A stretch of DNA of 64,000 nt from Clytia hemisphaerica (taxonomy: Eukaryota > Cnidaria > Hydrozoa > Leptothecata > Clytiidae): contig CACVBU010000050.1 in NCBI GenBank assembly GCA_902728285.1, positions 2,638,060 to 2,702,059 on the forward strand, given 5' to 3'. A program made the translations under genes and the position numbers. Positions 1-11,640 of the stretch are shown here, one piece after another. The notes beneath the pieces are model-generated. The model saw nothing but the letters and a program-made list of their open reading frames with translations, did not search any database and was not told the DNA's origin. Within the stretch, counting starts at the first letter, position 1. Every line of letters starts with the position of its first letter.

Positions 1-782
1 GTGGAAAGAAGATAAGTGTCAAGAGAAAAGTTTGCTCCCTGTTTTTGATGATTTTTTGAAATTTCGAGCTTTAAAAAAAGTCAGTTTTTTTTAAATAACT
101 TTCGAACTACTCTTTCAAACCTAATGTATGATAGCTCAAAATTCAAGTTAGAGCATTCTCCATACGATAAAAAAAGAATGAACAAAAAATTTAAATCCTG
201 AAGGTCACAATATCTCGACAAACCTGTATACTTTTTTTTGGTGCACCCGGTATATGAAATGATGTACACTTAAGAAAACCAAGTTCCTCGACTTAGGACA
301 CTTGACCTTCAATAACGTGAATGATATAAAAGGGAAACAATTTGAAAATGAATAGAAACTGAAATAAACTACATGAAAAACTTATTGGATTTAGTATTAG
401 ATCATACTAAAACTTACTTTCAAAAAACCTTCACACTTCAGAATGAAAAACCTAAATAGGTCCTAAGGAGCTGATCATTAAGTGAAATATTCTAAAAATC
501 ATAGGGATACTAACAAAATTAATTAATGAAATACCCTGGAATAAACTTTGATATAATACATCCATCCTTGTAACAAACAAAATATAGCATTTTAATGTGC
601 AAAGAAAATATGATGATAAACAGAAAGAAAACTAAAGAGCAAGAAGCAAAGTGTTTCAAATAAGTTTGGGGCTCAAAATCAAAAAGAGTCTGCCAAAATT
701 ATTATCAAGAAACAAACCATTAGCTAAATAGACTCAAATTTAAAAGATTAATATTCAAAAACAACAAATCGAATAACATAGT
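1..782. other. No gene seen
   Basis: AT-rich sequence with short chance open frames on both strands and no recognisable domain or splice-bounded exon. It lies 3' of the fibrinogen-like gene on the minus strand and may include part of its downstream flank. Confidence 0.5.
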
Positions 783-1128
783 AAAGGCCGTGATACACTG
801 GTCAATATTAAATCAATATTCAAAAACTGTTACAGTACTATATATGGATATAAATCTAAAATTGATCGCTTCCTTATACTTATCAATAGTCTAAATTATA
901 TTCAATCATAGAATATTGATCTATTATAATTTGGGCCCTTACACTTGCTCAAAATTATAGGTAATATTGCAAACAATAGGAACACTTGCCCTTTGTTCGA
1001 GAAGAGAAGTTTCTCCTCTCTCTCTAGGCTGCATGCATCCCCAAAACTTATCAGAGGGGATGTGTGCAGCCTACTCTCTCTCTTGGAGAAAAAATGAATG
1101 AAAGTATTTGTTTACATAAGCGAAATCG
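783..1128 (+). repeat. Dispersed repeat, copy 1
   Basis: This stretch matches 3494-3776 almost base for base in the same orientation, from AAAGGCCGTGATACACTGG to TTTACATAAGCGAAATC. Copy 1 carries an extra piece at about 1013-1073 that folds on itself (GGCTGCATGCATCCCC against GGGGATGTGTGCAGCC), so a small hairpin element seems to have entered this copy only. The two copies flank the fibrinogen-like gene as direct repeats. Confidence 0.8.
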
Positions 1129-1231
1129 ATATTTTTTGGTGTATGGGGTTCATAGATACACTTGATGTATGGGGTTGATAGATGTATTTTGTGTCCCTTA
1201 AAGAATAATGACTTACAAAAGAGACTAATTT

Positions 1232-3044
1232 TTATCTTATGTAAAAATACCAATAACCAAGATTTCTTTGTTGAGGGTCAAAGTTATTCTCACTGAAAAT
1301 GTCATCGCATTCATACCGAGCGTTAGTTTTTGCAATAGCCACGTGACCTCTTGCCCATATCCAAATGGGGAATTGATAAAAAAAACTAACACCTGCTCCG
1401 ATTCTGTAATCAGCACAAGGAGAGAGGGAAATTGATGAGTTATCATCCGGTAAAAATCGAACTGCGTCGCATCCACCGACGGTGGACGCTTCCCTGTTTA
1501 CATATTTGTGTATCTTTTCACCGTATAGAACGACATCAAGGGTTCTGCTGTGCCATGGTTTATAGCATTTGATTCTTAGCTCGCTGTAACCTTCTTCATT
1601 GAAAAGGCTTTGTAAGGCGAGTGGGTCCAACATGAATTGTGAGTTTGGTACATTTTGGAGGTCAGCGATAGACGATGGCTGAGCTATGTGATTTGTATAG
1701 ATCGAATCAATTTTATTTGTGTTGTCGAATTTGATATTCGTTATTTGCAGCCAGCCGCCTAAAAAAAATGTTCCATTAAAAAATCTTAACATTTGTTTTA
1801 AAGGTTTTGTTTTTAAATAAGAGTGATGTCGTTTGTTACTCGTCAATTTTAACTTACAAGCTTTTTCACATTGGATTGACACCGGATGTAGAGGAAAATT
1901 GGTCAGAAAGGGGAGGGGAAAACATTTTTGCTTGTATTAGCATAATATAATAACAGGCAGACACTGTAAAATGAAATATATGTGTCTGATATGAAATATA
2001 TGTGTCTGATATGAAACGGGAACACTTATGTAAAAACAAAATCTTTAACCTTTTTCGATTCGACATTTTTAGGAGCTTGTTTTTTGATCGAAAGAATGAC
2101 CTATTATTTATTATTTTTGTTACCTTCCAAAATCTGTCTAAGTAGCTTATAATAGTGACCTAAGCATTATGGCCTGACACATTCGGTTCGGTGGACGAAA
2201 AATTAAATCAAAATATCTTACCACCGTCCGTATTCAAGTCACAAAAGGCTTTCGTTTTTTCACCAAGAATTTCCATTTCATAAATTCCTGATTTGCAATG
2301 TGGACAAATCTCTTTGACGTCTTTGCATGTTTTGATTTCACTTCCACATTGCTAAAGAAAGAAAATTAAAACAAGGAGACTGAGAGAAGGAATTTCCAGC
2401 CTCTATCAAGCCCGAGTCCCGAGGGGAGGGGGTACTCTAGTAAAAATAGATGCTGGGTATTATGACGGTGAGGTTTGATCTCTCTAAGGGTCCGTTGACA
2501 AAAGATCTTATCGAAGTTTTTTATTTTTCTAAAAAAACGATGCATTGTGGGATTGTTTCGGGAGTATTACAATAGAAATCTCTTAGGAATTCCTCGAGGG
2601 AATCCTATTGTAATACTCCCAAAACAATCCCACAATGCACCACTTTTTTAAGAAAAATCAAAAACTCCGATACGATCTATTGTTATTTTTTGGCATTTTT
2701 GTGTCTCGTTGTTCTTAAAAGTTGTTCCTATAAAGAATTTCTCTTACCATGTGCTCCCTGTGCTCCTGGAACGAAGCTCCATCTAAATTTTCATTTTCAT
2801 CATCCGAAAATAATTCTTGTTCTTTACTTTGAAAGCAAAAGCATAGTTGCTTCTCTTCAATGAAATAACCTTGTTGGAGATTTCTCTTGCATTTCAAAAC
2901 ACATTCGATAGGTGATCTTGCTGGGACAGGTTTTGAATCATCCTTTGTATCAATACTTGTTGTTTTTGGTTGGTTGGTTAGGTCTTTTTCGTACCATTGT
3001 GGATAGACCAAAATGATTTGGGTGAAAAATACTGCCAAATACAT
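1232..3044 (-). CDS. Secreted PAN-like/fibrinogen-like domain protein (three exons)
   Basis: Exons run 3044-2748, 2351-2222 and 1758-1232, with GT-AG borders and matching phases, giving 317 residues. Residues 1-15 form a hydrophobic signal peptide (MYLAVFFTQIILVYP). A Cys segment follows (IECVLKCKRN, then LCFCF) that resembles a PAN/apple stub. Exon 2 and the start of exon 3 give TKAFCDLNTDGGGWLQ, the hallmark start of fibrinogen-related domains. The rest of the domain is divergent and lacks a recognisable fibrinogen pocket, as in the cnidarian skeletal-matrix-type proteins that pair PAN with this fold. Likely a secreted or extracellular-matrix protein with a binding role; the ligand is unknown. 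Intron 1 holds a MITE. The start is the first Met before the signal peptide. The DGGGW junction across exons 2 and 3 strongly supports the model. Confidence 0.8.
2503..2678. mobile_element. Short inverted-repeat element (MITE) in intron 1
   Basis: The two arms (2503-2576 and about 2606-2678) are near-perfect reverse complements sharing CATTGTGGGATTG and GGAGTATTACAATAG, around a loop of about 30 bases. No coding capacity. It sits in intron 1 of the fibrinogen-like gene, and no target duplication is clear. Confidence 0.75.
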
Positions 3045-3493
3045 AATTATATTTCAATTCTAAGGAGTGATGGTCAGGTGACCTAAAGACGTCAACGCCT
3101 GAAACCAGGGGTTCCCGGTTGTAATCTCCGCTTCTTCCTATGTTTCGTTCAGTTTATGGATAGCTGATATCGGAACTGTCTAGATGTTAAATATCGATTC
3201 TATCTATTCGAAAACCAATTGAAACCAATCCAGCTTTTCTTATCATTTGAGTATTTTGTTAATTACAAACAAATCATCGACAAACTCAAGTCGGATACAT
3301 GGAATGTTTTCATCTTTAAAATTCATCAATAGTATAATTTTTTGAATAATTTTTTGAATAATTGATACAACATCTGCTTTATTTAATATTAATTTTTTTT
3401 ATCAAAATAACGGATTCAGACAAAAATGTTACTTCAATAAATTTTGAATAGATTGCCATGGGATGACTCGATTCAAAACCAAAAGTATCTTAT

Positions 3494-3776
3494 AAAGGCC
3501 GTGATACACTGGTCAATATTAAATCAATATTCAAAAACTGTTACTATATATGGATATAAATCTAAAATTGATCGCTTCCTTACACTTATCAATAGTTGAA
3601 ATTATATTCAATCATAGAATATTGATCTATTATAATTTGGGTCCTTACACTTGCTCAAAATTATAGGTGATATTGCAAACAATAGGAACACTTGCCCTTT
3701 GTCCAAGAAGAGAAATTTTTTCTCTCTCTCTTGGAGAAAAGTTCAATGGAAAGTGTTTGTTTACATAAGCGAAATC
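3494..3776 (+). repeat. Dispersed repeat, copy 2
   Basis: Second copy of the repeat at 783-1128, lacking that copy's small hairpin insertion. Its right end abuts the inverted-repeat element that begins near 3779. The stretch 3045-3493 before it shows no gene. Confidence 0.8.
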
Positions 3777-3811
3777 AAGGGAGTTTCTAAACATCGACCA
3801 GAAATGGTGAC

Positions 3812-3876
3812 CACGACCAGCGAACACGACCAGCGAACACGACCGGCGACCACGACCGGCGACCACGACCGGCGCC
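3812..3876 (+). repeat. Five tandem 13-bp units
   Basis: Units at 3812, 3825, 3838, 3851 and 3864 read CACGACC(A/G)GCG(A/C)(A/C). The opposite arm of the element (about 4800-4830) keeps only one to two units, so the array expanded in one arm only. Confidence 0.85.
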
Positions 3877-4374
3877 CAGATAAATTTGGGTTATCGAGTT
3901 TACCTGCTCTCTCCACCGTAGAGAACACCCAAATCGAGTCCTGATGTGGCTTTCAAATGAACCACTGAGCACGTGGCTGAGAATTATTCTAGCTAGAGAA
4001 TACTAAAAGTGACTTTTGATGTTACCAGTCATTTTCTGGACAAAGTGACACTTTTTGACAAAAATTTTGACAGGGCAATTAAGTGTGATGCCTGTAAACT
4101 TTATTACACCAAATATTTTAATTGTACCGAATGAGATGCCTTGAGTATGAATAGATAGAAATTGTCAGTAGGAAAAAGCTGGGAAGGCCAGTTTTAGAGA
4201 TATCAATCTCATCAATTATTCTATTGTCCTTACATTGTCAAAATGACTTATTTTGACAAAATAATGATCTGATGATCAAATATAAAGCTTCCTTAATAAA
4301 TTCCAGCAGAAATTTTGCCACTAAATAATTTGATGCCGAAAATACAAAAGGATAGAAATTGACACTCTTTTCAA

Positions 4375-4642
4375 GAGCCCCCCAAGCGGTTTGCGTGATG
4401 GCGTGATTGGGACTTCTTTCTTGCGTGATGGCGTGATTAGAGATTTCTTTTGGCGTGATGGTGTGATCAAGATTTTGGCGTGATGCGTGATAGGGCAAAA
4501 AAAATTTAGGCGTGATGCGTGATTTAGGCTATTTTTCGCTATTTTTTGCGTGACGACAAATTTTAGCGATTTTCGTGATGCGTGATGGAGAAGATTTTTT
4601 TGCGTCATGGCGTGATTAGGGGTGCCGCTGTGGGAGGGCCTC
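4375..4642. mobile_element. GCGTGATGGCGTGATT-array element
   Basis: About nine degenerate copies of GCGTGATG(G)CGTGATT, bounded by imperfect inverted ends GAGCCCCCCAAGCGG and CCGCTGTGGGAGGGCCTC. Related arrays lie at 15485-15665 (GCGTGAATGCGTGAATG) and, inverted, at about 28275-28375. The open frame on the minus strand (repeated HAITQ words) is a by-product of the array. Confidence 0.6.
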
Positions 4643-4849
4643 ATTCAAGCTCCAAGAGCGTTGAGATGGCTGCTCTACACGTTTTGCACGTGGCTTTGTA
4701 ATCACTGTAGGTGAGCTTTACTCTTCAATTCGATAAATGATCATAACAGAAAGACTCTACAGTGGAGAAAAAAGGAAAAACTCGATAACCCAAATTTATC
4801 TGGTCGCCGGTCGTGGTCGCCATTTCTGGTCGATGTTTAGAAACTCCCC

Positions 4850-5853
4850 GAAATCAATAGTTTTTCCTTTCTTTCTATTGTTGACTGGAAAGGAAATTGA
4901 ATTGAAAAATTTCAATCTAAATCAACTCTCGCTCAATGATCGAACAATAGAGCATTTTCATAAATTTGAACCATAGAATTATTATCAGATAGAATGAATT
5001 CATGCTTTTTTCTTCAAAATGAAGCGTGTCAGGGGTCCCTTAGTTGCAATGGGAATTCAATTGCACGTGTGCAATGATAATGTCATTTCTTTGTTCTTAT
5101 CGTATTTTAATTGCATATTTTCTCATGCTTGTTTGGACTCTTTTGAATTCTCAAAAATTATGCACATAATTTGATTATTTTCAACTTGAAATTTCGGGCA
5201 CTTCGGTCCCCTCAATGCAAATAAGAATTACATATTTGAAATCAGCTCATTTTATAGATTGACCAGTGTTGAAAACTATTTGAAAACGCACTTCTAAGAA
5301 AAGAAATTTGGCTGTCAAGTTTTCACCTAAATTAGTTATTCTTTCCGTATAGACTAAAATTTATTTTTATAATTTTAGGAATTTAAATCGATGGAATCAC
5401 TAAATTTCAGCTCCTAAAATTCCAGATTGTAAGCTAAAATAGATTTGTAAATATCAATCGTTTTCCAAAACTAAAAATTTCGTAACTAAGAAAAAATACT
5501 GTGCAAACATACCCTTATAAAGAGATTTCTATCCACGCATCAGATTTTGAGAAACTATTTTTACGACCAATAATCACTTTTAAAAAAGGAAATCTGAATA
5601 GATGATGAAGTAGCCAAAGTGAGATATTATTCTATCTAATAACAGTTCACTGGTTTTCTCGAAACTCAAATCTTAGTGGGAACCGATTTTTTTGTCCTGA
5701 TCCCAAACTAACGTTTATGTTGTCTGAGTGTTTGAACCTTTAGCTTGAATAAAATGTCCTTTGTGACCGTTTTGCCTATGTAATGTTTCATGGTCTTACA
5801 TGCTCTTTTCTTATGTAAAAATGTGTAATTTTTTTGCTTCTATCAACCTCTAG
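4850..5853. other. No gene seen upstream of polycystin exons
   Basis: AT-rich, non-repetitive by eye. Upstream polycystin exons were expected here, because the first exon found starts at a splice acceptor. No PLAT or GAIN coding segment is visible. Confidence 0.45.
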
Positions 5854-8800
5854 GTGAATCAAAGGATCTAATGGATGCTGAAAAGATCTCGGCTTCTAAG
5901 CTACAAGGATTGGACGGTGTTATATATCTTCCACGCTGTGTGAAATACATAGCCTGGGCGCTATGTTTTTCGGTCATTGTTGTGGCTGGTTTCTTCACCT
6001 TACTTTATGGATTAAGTTTCGGCAAGAATGACCAAGAAAAATGGCTTTTCGCTTTCTTTGTTTCGGTTTTCGCAGATATTTGCATCAATCAACCTATAAA
6101 GGTATATTTTCATTTTATTATATAGGCCAAGTAGTGTACTTTAGGCGTACAAACTTTCGCGAGCAGAAACTTTCGCAAGCAGAAACTTTCGCGAGTTTGA
6201 CTTTCAAAAGGCATTTTTGAATCCAAAATTTTTGAAGCCTTAAGATGTTCTTAACTATTTGAGTTTTTAGCTTAAAATTCTCTCAACATGTTCTTATTTT
6301 CACCATTCTGAGCATTTTTGCCCATTTTCTTGGCCATTTTCCGTAAAGCTTTAAAATGTTAACATGTTCTTAGCATTTTGGTCATCAATCCTTATGTTCT
6401 TATATAGTTTGTTCTTATAAAAAAAATGTGTAATATATATTATATTTTTTGATAAATTTTTATCTTTCTTAAACCCTTTGTTCTTTTCTAAGGTCAGTAA
6501 ACCAAAGTACGTAGCAGATGGCTTGCAGTTTCTTCAATCACTGAAGAGTTTTATAACCTTCAGTCTTGTAATAACTGGGTAGTGGGGTAGGTGGAAAAAA
6601 CTTGATCAGAAAGAGGTTGGAAAAATTCCCCGGGTTGAAAAATTCCCCGGGTTGAAAAATACTTTCAAAGAGTAGAACCCTTATTGATTGTCTTTGAGTT
6701 GGACAGTCTAACTTATTGTTCCTTATTTTTTTTCCACTCGTTTCAGGTCCTATTACTCGCAAGCGTTCTGACGCTTATCTTCCGTAGACTAAACGACGAA
6801 TTAATTCTAACAGAAATACACAACTATCGTAATATTGATTTTGGAAATGATAGAAATTCCTTTCACAAACTGAGTCTATCTGCTGAAACAGCAGGCGCCC
6901 AACCTAAACGCCCCAAACCGCCCTCAAAGGAATATATTGAAGAGATGAGAACACAGCGCTTGTATGAGCAGAAGATGATTAATATAGTGATAGAAATTTT
7001 CACTTATACTTTCTACATACTTTTATGTTTACTGATCACGTATGGACACCGCGATCCAGGTGCTTTCCAAATGACGACCAACATTGAGCATATTTTCTAC
7101 ACTGGAAAGTTTGAAAAGGTTTATTGTTTTTTATTGTAAGGGAAAGGCATACGAAAATCAGCTCGTTATACGCCTGTCTCAAGCATCAATTCGTCATAAA
7201 GCAGCTGGATTTTAGAAAACTATATAAAGCACAGGAAATAAGTGGCTTCAAATCATACATAGGAGATTCAACTCTAATTTTCGGTTATACCTTATTGGTA
7301 AGGTCTAAAGGAGTATTCGACTATTAGAATTTCTCCCATATGTGCTAATCTTGATAAACCCTAGGTCCATCAGCTCTTGAATTGGCTTTTTATACATTTC
7401 TTTATAAGCAACCAGGTTGCTAAGGCTCGAGCCCTGAAATGTTTTTAGTATCTCGTAAAGTAAAAACTTTCTAGATAATCTAGGCATTGCAAAGGATAGC
7501 CCTTGACCTAATAATCATAAATATGGTATAATATCAGGAGTGGTCAAATCTTTTTTTAGAAAATGAGCTAAAATTCTAAACAACCCCGGTCCTGACCCGA
7601 AAATTGGAGTTGCTTATAACTGTGTAACGTCTAAAGTAATGTTTTCCTTTTTTAAAGGTTAACTCTATACCGAAGTTTTGGGATTGGTCACAAAATGTGT
7701 TTAGTGATGGATTATTTAATGATTATTGGTATAACGGAGAGATGACACGACGTAAAGGTTTCCTTGCTGATGGTACATCTTACCTACTTGGTAAAGCACG
7801 CTTACGACAGATCCGAGTCAAAGAAGGTGAAAATGGGAAACTCCTTTATATCTTGCCAACCATATACTTATATTCATAATATGCACCATTTCAATGTCTT
7901 CAACGAACCCAAAGCTGATTGGTTGAAAGTGAAGTATTGACTGATTTTACGTTACTTACAACCAATCAGCTGTTGGCTCCATGATGTAATATCAGAAGAC
8001 ATTGCAGTGGTGCATATCATGAATAGGCTGCTGGCATCCACTAACGGATTCATGCTCCTTATACTATCTGGGGTTTTGTAGTGGTCTGCGATTCAGATTG
8101 GTCTACGATTGCTTGAGCTTTTGTTTGTAAAGTTGATATACACCAAAATAACTCACCGTGGATATTTTCAGGTCGTATAAATAGAGTGTACTCGACTAAA
8201 CTAAGGTTATTTGAAACGTGTAGATGTTCAGCAAAAATTTACAGCATCTTATAAGAAAGCTAATACCGCTCGACTATATAATGCAAGTAATTATGTGAAT
8301 AATGTGTTTACTTTTACAGAGAGGTGTATAACGAATGGTATGTTTGGTTTAAACGAAACAAACTGTGGTGGACATTATGATGAAGATATTGAAGCTAGTT
8401 CTTTCATTTTCAACAATGGCAGCAATAATGGAAGCCAGAATGGTTATCAACAATATTGGAATCATAATGAAAGTAAGGATGTTTACCTATCGATTATTTC
8501 ACAAATTTAGTACACATGTCACGCTATATACAAAATACATCGAATGAAGCTGCTTAACATTTTCAACATGGACCATCAAATAGCCATTTTTGTGTGGTAA
8601 GGATAACCCACTGGGTCTGATCATAGTGGGTAGTTAATGCCAAACTAAATCATTAAGGTTCCCTTCCCTATGGAAACAAAATGATCCCATTTTCGGGTAA
8701 AATTAACTTAAACACTAGAATCAGCTATTGCTAGCTTTGGCAAAAACAAAAGGAACCGCAGTTCATTTCTCTCACTTATATGATTCCTATTTTTTTTAGA

Positions 8801-10340
8801 CGATGGTGATTTCAGTAGTGTATATGACGTTTCTGGTCGTATAGCGACGTATGCAGGAAGTGGATTTTCCGTTGATCTTGGCAAATCTAAGAGAGAAACG
8901 AACAAAATACTCAATTACTTGCAGAAAAATCAATGGTTAGATGAATTTACCAGGGCTGTAGTGATCGATTTCACCGTATACAATACACAATCAAATTTCT
9001 ACTGCATTGTGTTGTTCCTTATGGAAGTTCCTGCTAATGGTGGTGCTTTTGTTTACAAGAGAATCTTAAGCGTTCGTTTGGATCGATATTCTACAGATTT
9101 TGCTGTTTTCTTGGCAGTCTGTGAATTCTCATTCTTGTTCTTAACCATATATTATGTGGTCCGTGAAATTAAGAAGTTGAGAATAATGCGTATGCAGTAT
9201 TTCAAACATTGGGAAAACTGGGTTGAAATCATTAGTTTTGGTCTAATCTTGACTTCATTTTGTCTGCTCATGATTCGGCTTGGTATTGTCAGCGAAATCA
9301 AAAGTTCATACTTCAATGCACCCGATACGTTCATCAACTTTGATCCAGCTGCTTTGAGTGATCAATTCTACGGCGTTACCTTAGCATGTCTCTCGTTCAT
9401 TTTATTCATCAAGTTCTTGAAGCTGTTACGATTTAACCAGAAAATATCTTTGATGTTTCGCACCGTTGCATGTGCTTCAGAAGATACTAAGAACTTTTCT
9501 ATAAGCTTCTTGGTCATTACCTCAGCATTTTCTCAGTTCGCTTATCTATCTTTCATGGCCGTACTGGCTGATTACTCGACCATTCTGTACACCATAAAAT
9601 CCTTATTCAGCATGATGCTTGGTGGAGGAAGTTTCGAAAAGCTCACGGATGCATCACCAATCAAGGGCAAAATTTTCTTTCTGGCTTATTTCAGTTTTAT
9701 GGCTTTCATTCTACTTAATATGTTCATTTCGATCATCAATGACGCGTTTGCAATCGTCCAAGAAGCTTTACACCAGAAGAGAAACAGTTACGAATTGATC
9801 GACTTTCTTACACAACGTATTAAATCTTTCTTGCCGTATTCATTGACTCGTAGAAAATCGAAAGCAGTCCAACGAGATGAAAAGCCTGTAGAAATACCTT
9901 CACCTGAATCGGAAGCTAAAGAAGTCGGAGTTGATGCTGCGATTGAGTCATTTATCAAGGGCAAACTTTTAAAAGAAAACCCCGATTTAGAAGCGTCTAG
10001 AAATGCTAAATCAGTTACTATTGAGGGTGCAGTCGAAGCTGCTTGTGAAGATCAGTCTTCAAAGGGGAAACCAGCTCCGGAGACAGATGGAAAGGCTTTC
10101 AAGGTTGCACATCGAAGATCATCAGAATCCAGGAGACGAGATCGTTCAACGAGAAAGAGATTCTTTCATTGTAAAGAACGCATCGATCGGCTTGAGGCTA
10201 CATTGCAATCACTAGACTGTGCTGTTGATCGATTGGTTGAACGAGTAGAGACTGAATGTCGCGAAGATGAGGCTGAAGAAAGAGTCTGGAGATCTATTTT
10301 AGTTTTAGCATATTCCAAGTATTCGAATCAAGACAGATAA
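5854..10340 (+). CDS. Polycystin-1-family protein, 3' five exons
   Basis: Exons are 5854-6101, 6747-7118, 7658-7826, 8206-8472 and 8800-10340. All have GT-AG borders and phases that agree, giving 864 residues. Exon 1 (YIAWALCFS, LLYGLSFGKN, NQPIK) is the membrane segment seen in PKD1-type but not PKD2-type proteins. Exons 3-5 form the extracellular polycystin (TOP) domain, from VNSIPKFWDWSQ and ARLRQIRV to YAGSGFSVDLG. Exon 5 continues with the six-helix channel module, ending FILLNMFISIINDAF. A charged tail follows, with a predicted coiled coil near residues 810-845 (CKERIDRLEATLQSLDCAVD). Exon 1 begins at an acceptor (CTCTAG), so the 5' end with PLAT, GAIN and ectodomain is missing or unrecognised. 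The exon 4 acceptor (CTAAG at 8201-8205) is weak; the stronger TTTTCAG at 8165-8171 would put exon 4 out of frame. Likely a ciliary or mechanosensory membrane protein. Confidence 0.9.
6136..6200 (+). repeat. ACTTTCGC(A/G)AGCAGAA short repeat
   Basis: GGCGTACAAACTTTCGC is followed by repeated AGCAGAAACTTTCGC units, in polycystin intron 1. The same phrase recurs at 15120-15152, so this is a dispersed low-copy word rather than a local slip. Directly downstream (about 6236-6432) is a degenerate TGTTCTTA-rich stretch of the family also seen at 42030 and 44268. Confidence 0.6.
7875..8022. mobile_element. ATATGCACCA-ended MITE, copy 1
   Basis: Inverted ends ATATGCACCA and TGGTGCATAT, with inner matches CAATGTCTTC/GAAGACATTG and AGCTGATTGGTTG. 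It lies in polycystin intron 3. Related copies sit at 42557-42708 and, partly, 59884-59985. Confidence 0.75.
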
Positions 10341-11090
10341 AGCCATTAGATGCCATACTTTATATTGACGTTCCATTTCCACAGATCGTTCCATGATATT
10401 TATTTATTCGATATTTATTTTTCAAGAAGGAAGCTTTGTACGATTTCCTAGAATCTTTTTATTCCTTAGCGATTTTCCTATAATTTTTGAAAGAATCTTT
10501 TCTATTTGGTCATTGTGACCATATTTCTCTGAATTCCTTTTGAAATTATTTTTGTCGTTATCCATATTTTTGGATAGTTTTAAATACATATATCGTTTTC
10601 TGTCCATTACTATCCGACCATATCCTAGACCATCCCTCTCAATGATAATCTTGTGCTTGGATTGAAAGATGCATGACGGAATTTACCGGGTATAATATGG
10701 CGAATGCGACGATCTGGCATTAATGTTCAATTCGAGGTTCAAGTCTATATTACTAAACGTAGAATTCGTATTGAGCCGTGGGGGAGCCATTATGGATTTT
10801 TGAGATGGGGGTTCGAGAGTTACGTGACCGATTGTTGGGTTGGATGGGTGGGTATTTGGTTGAAAACGAAAGCGAAAGTGGTCAGGGGAAAAGTGTGAAA
10901 ATTAGCGTTTTTGTGAAGAAGTCGTTGCACTGCAAATCTTTCGCAAATTTAAAAAACCACTTTCCCGTGGCGTGGAAATAATTGACGTTTTTTGTTTTTT
11001 TGGGACCCTTGGGGCACAAGGTAACCGATGACCGCAAAAATTTCAAAATTCGCGAATTGACCGTTGACAACATTAGGGGTAAAGGGACCC
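10341..11090. other. 3' flank of polycystin; no gene
   Basis: No coding segment is recognised. From about 10700 the base composition turns more GC-rich and resembles a diverged edge of the 174-base tandem repeat that follows. Confidence 0.45.
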
Positions 11091-11640
11091 AATGACGTCA
11101 CAGATTTGGGAAAAACTTCAAAATGCGATGTCTCGAGTTTGAAAAGGAGTTGGGAGGTCGGTGACCCCTTACTGGATCGAGAATTTTATGGAGAATACGA
11201 TGGGAGGGCCTATTAGGCTTGAGTGGGACTTTGAAATTTGGCTGAAAATTCAGGCGTTTCCAGTTGATGACGTCATCAAAACAGGAAAAATGCGATATCT
11301 CGAGATTGGAAAGGAGTTGGGAGGTCATTGACCCCTCATTGGATCGGAAATTTAATGGAGAATAAGTTGGGAGGGGTAAAAGTGGGTATATAGAAACTTT
11401 AGAATATATATATATTCAAATTGGGGCATTTTGGGTCCGATGACGTCATCAAAACCTAAAAAATACAATATCTCGAGTTTGAGAAAGATTTAAGCAATAG
11501 ATGACCCCTCATTGGATCGAAAATTATCGAGAGAATCTTTTGGGTAAATGACGAATTGATTTTAGTGGAGTAAAAAATTTATTACCCTTTCGATGACATC
11601 TTTTAGGGTCTAAATGACGTCACTAAACATGAAATATGCG
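11091..11640 (+). repeat. About 174-bp tandem repeat with TGACGTCA in each unit
   Basis: (G/A)ATGACGTCA occurs at 11091, 11266, 11439 and 11613, spaced 175, 173 and 174 bases. Between them the order is constant: ATCTCGAG, AAAGGAGTTGGGAGGTC, TGACCCCT(C/T)A(C/T)TGGATCG. Units have diverged. The palindrome TGACGTCA is the cAMP-response-element core, but nothing shows it acts as one. Confidence 0.8.

Larger units (their letters stand above)
3779..4849. mobile_element. Inverted-repeat element with ACGACC(A/G)GCG ends
   Basis: GAGTTTCTAAACATCGACC at 3781 recurs as its reverse complement ending at 4847, and GATAAATTTGGGTTATCGAG near 3879 recurs inverted near 4782. The arms are about 75-125 bp and bracket about 1 kb. 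The left arm has expanded into five 13-base tandem units. The interior holds a separate GCGTGA-rich element and no gene. Confidence 0.7.

Noticed and set aside
3812-3876. Possible CRISPR-like array
   Set aside because: Units are 13 bases, directly tandem without spacers, in a eukaryotic inverted-repeat element.
4321-4644. Repeated HAITQ/HASR protein on the minus strand
   Set aside because: Direct translation of the GCGTGA array inside an inverted-repeat element.
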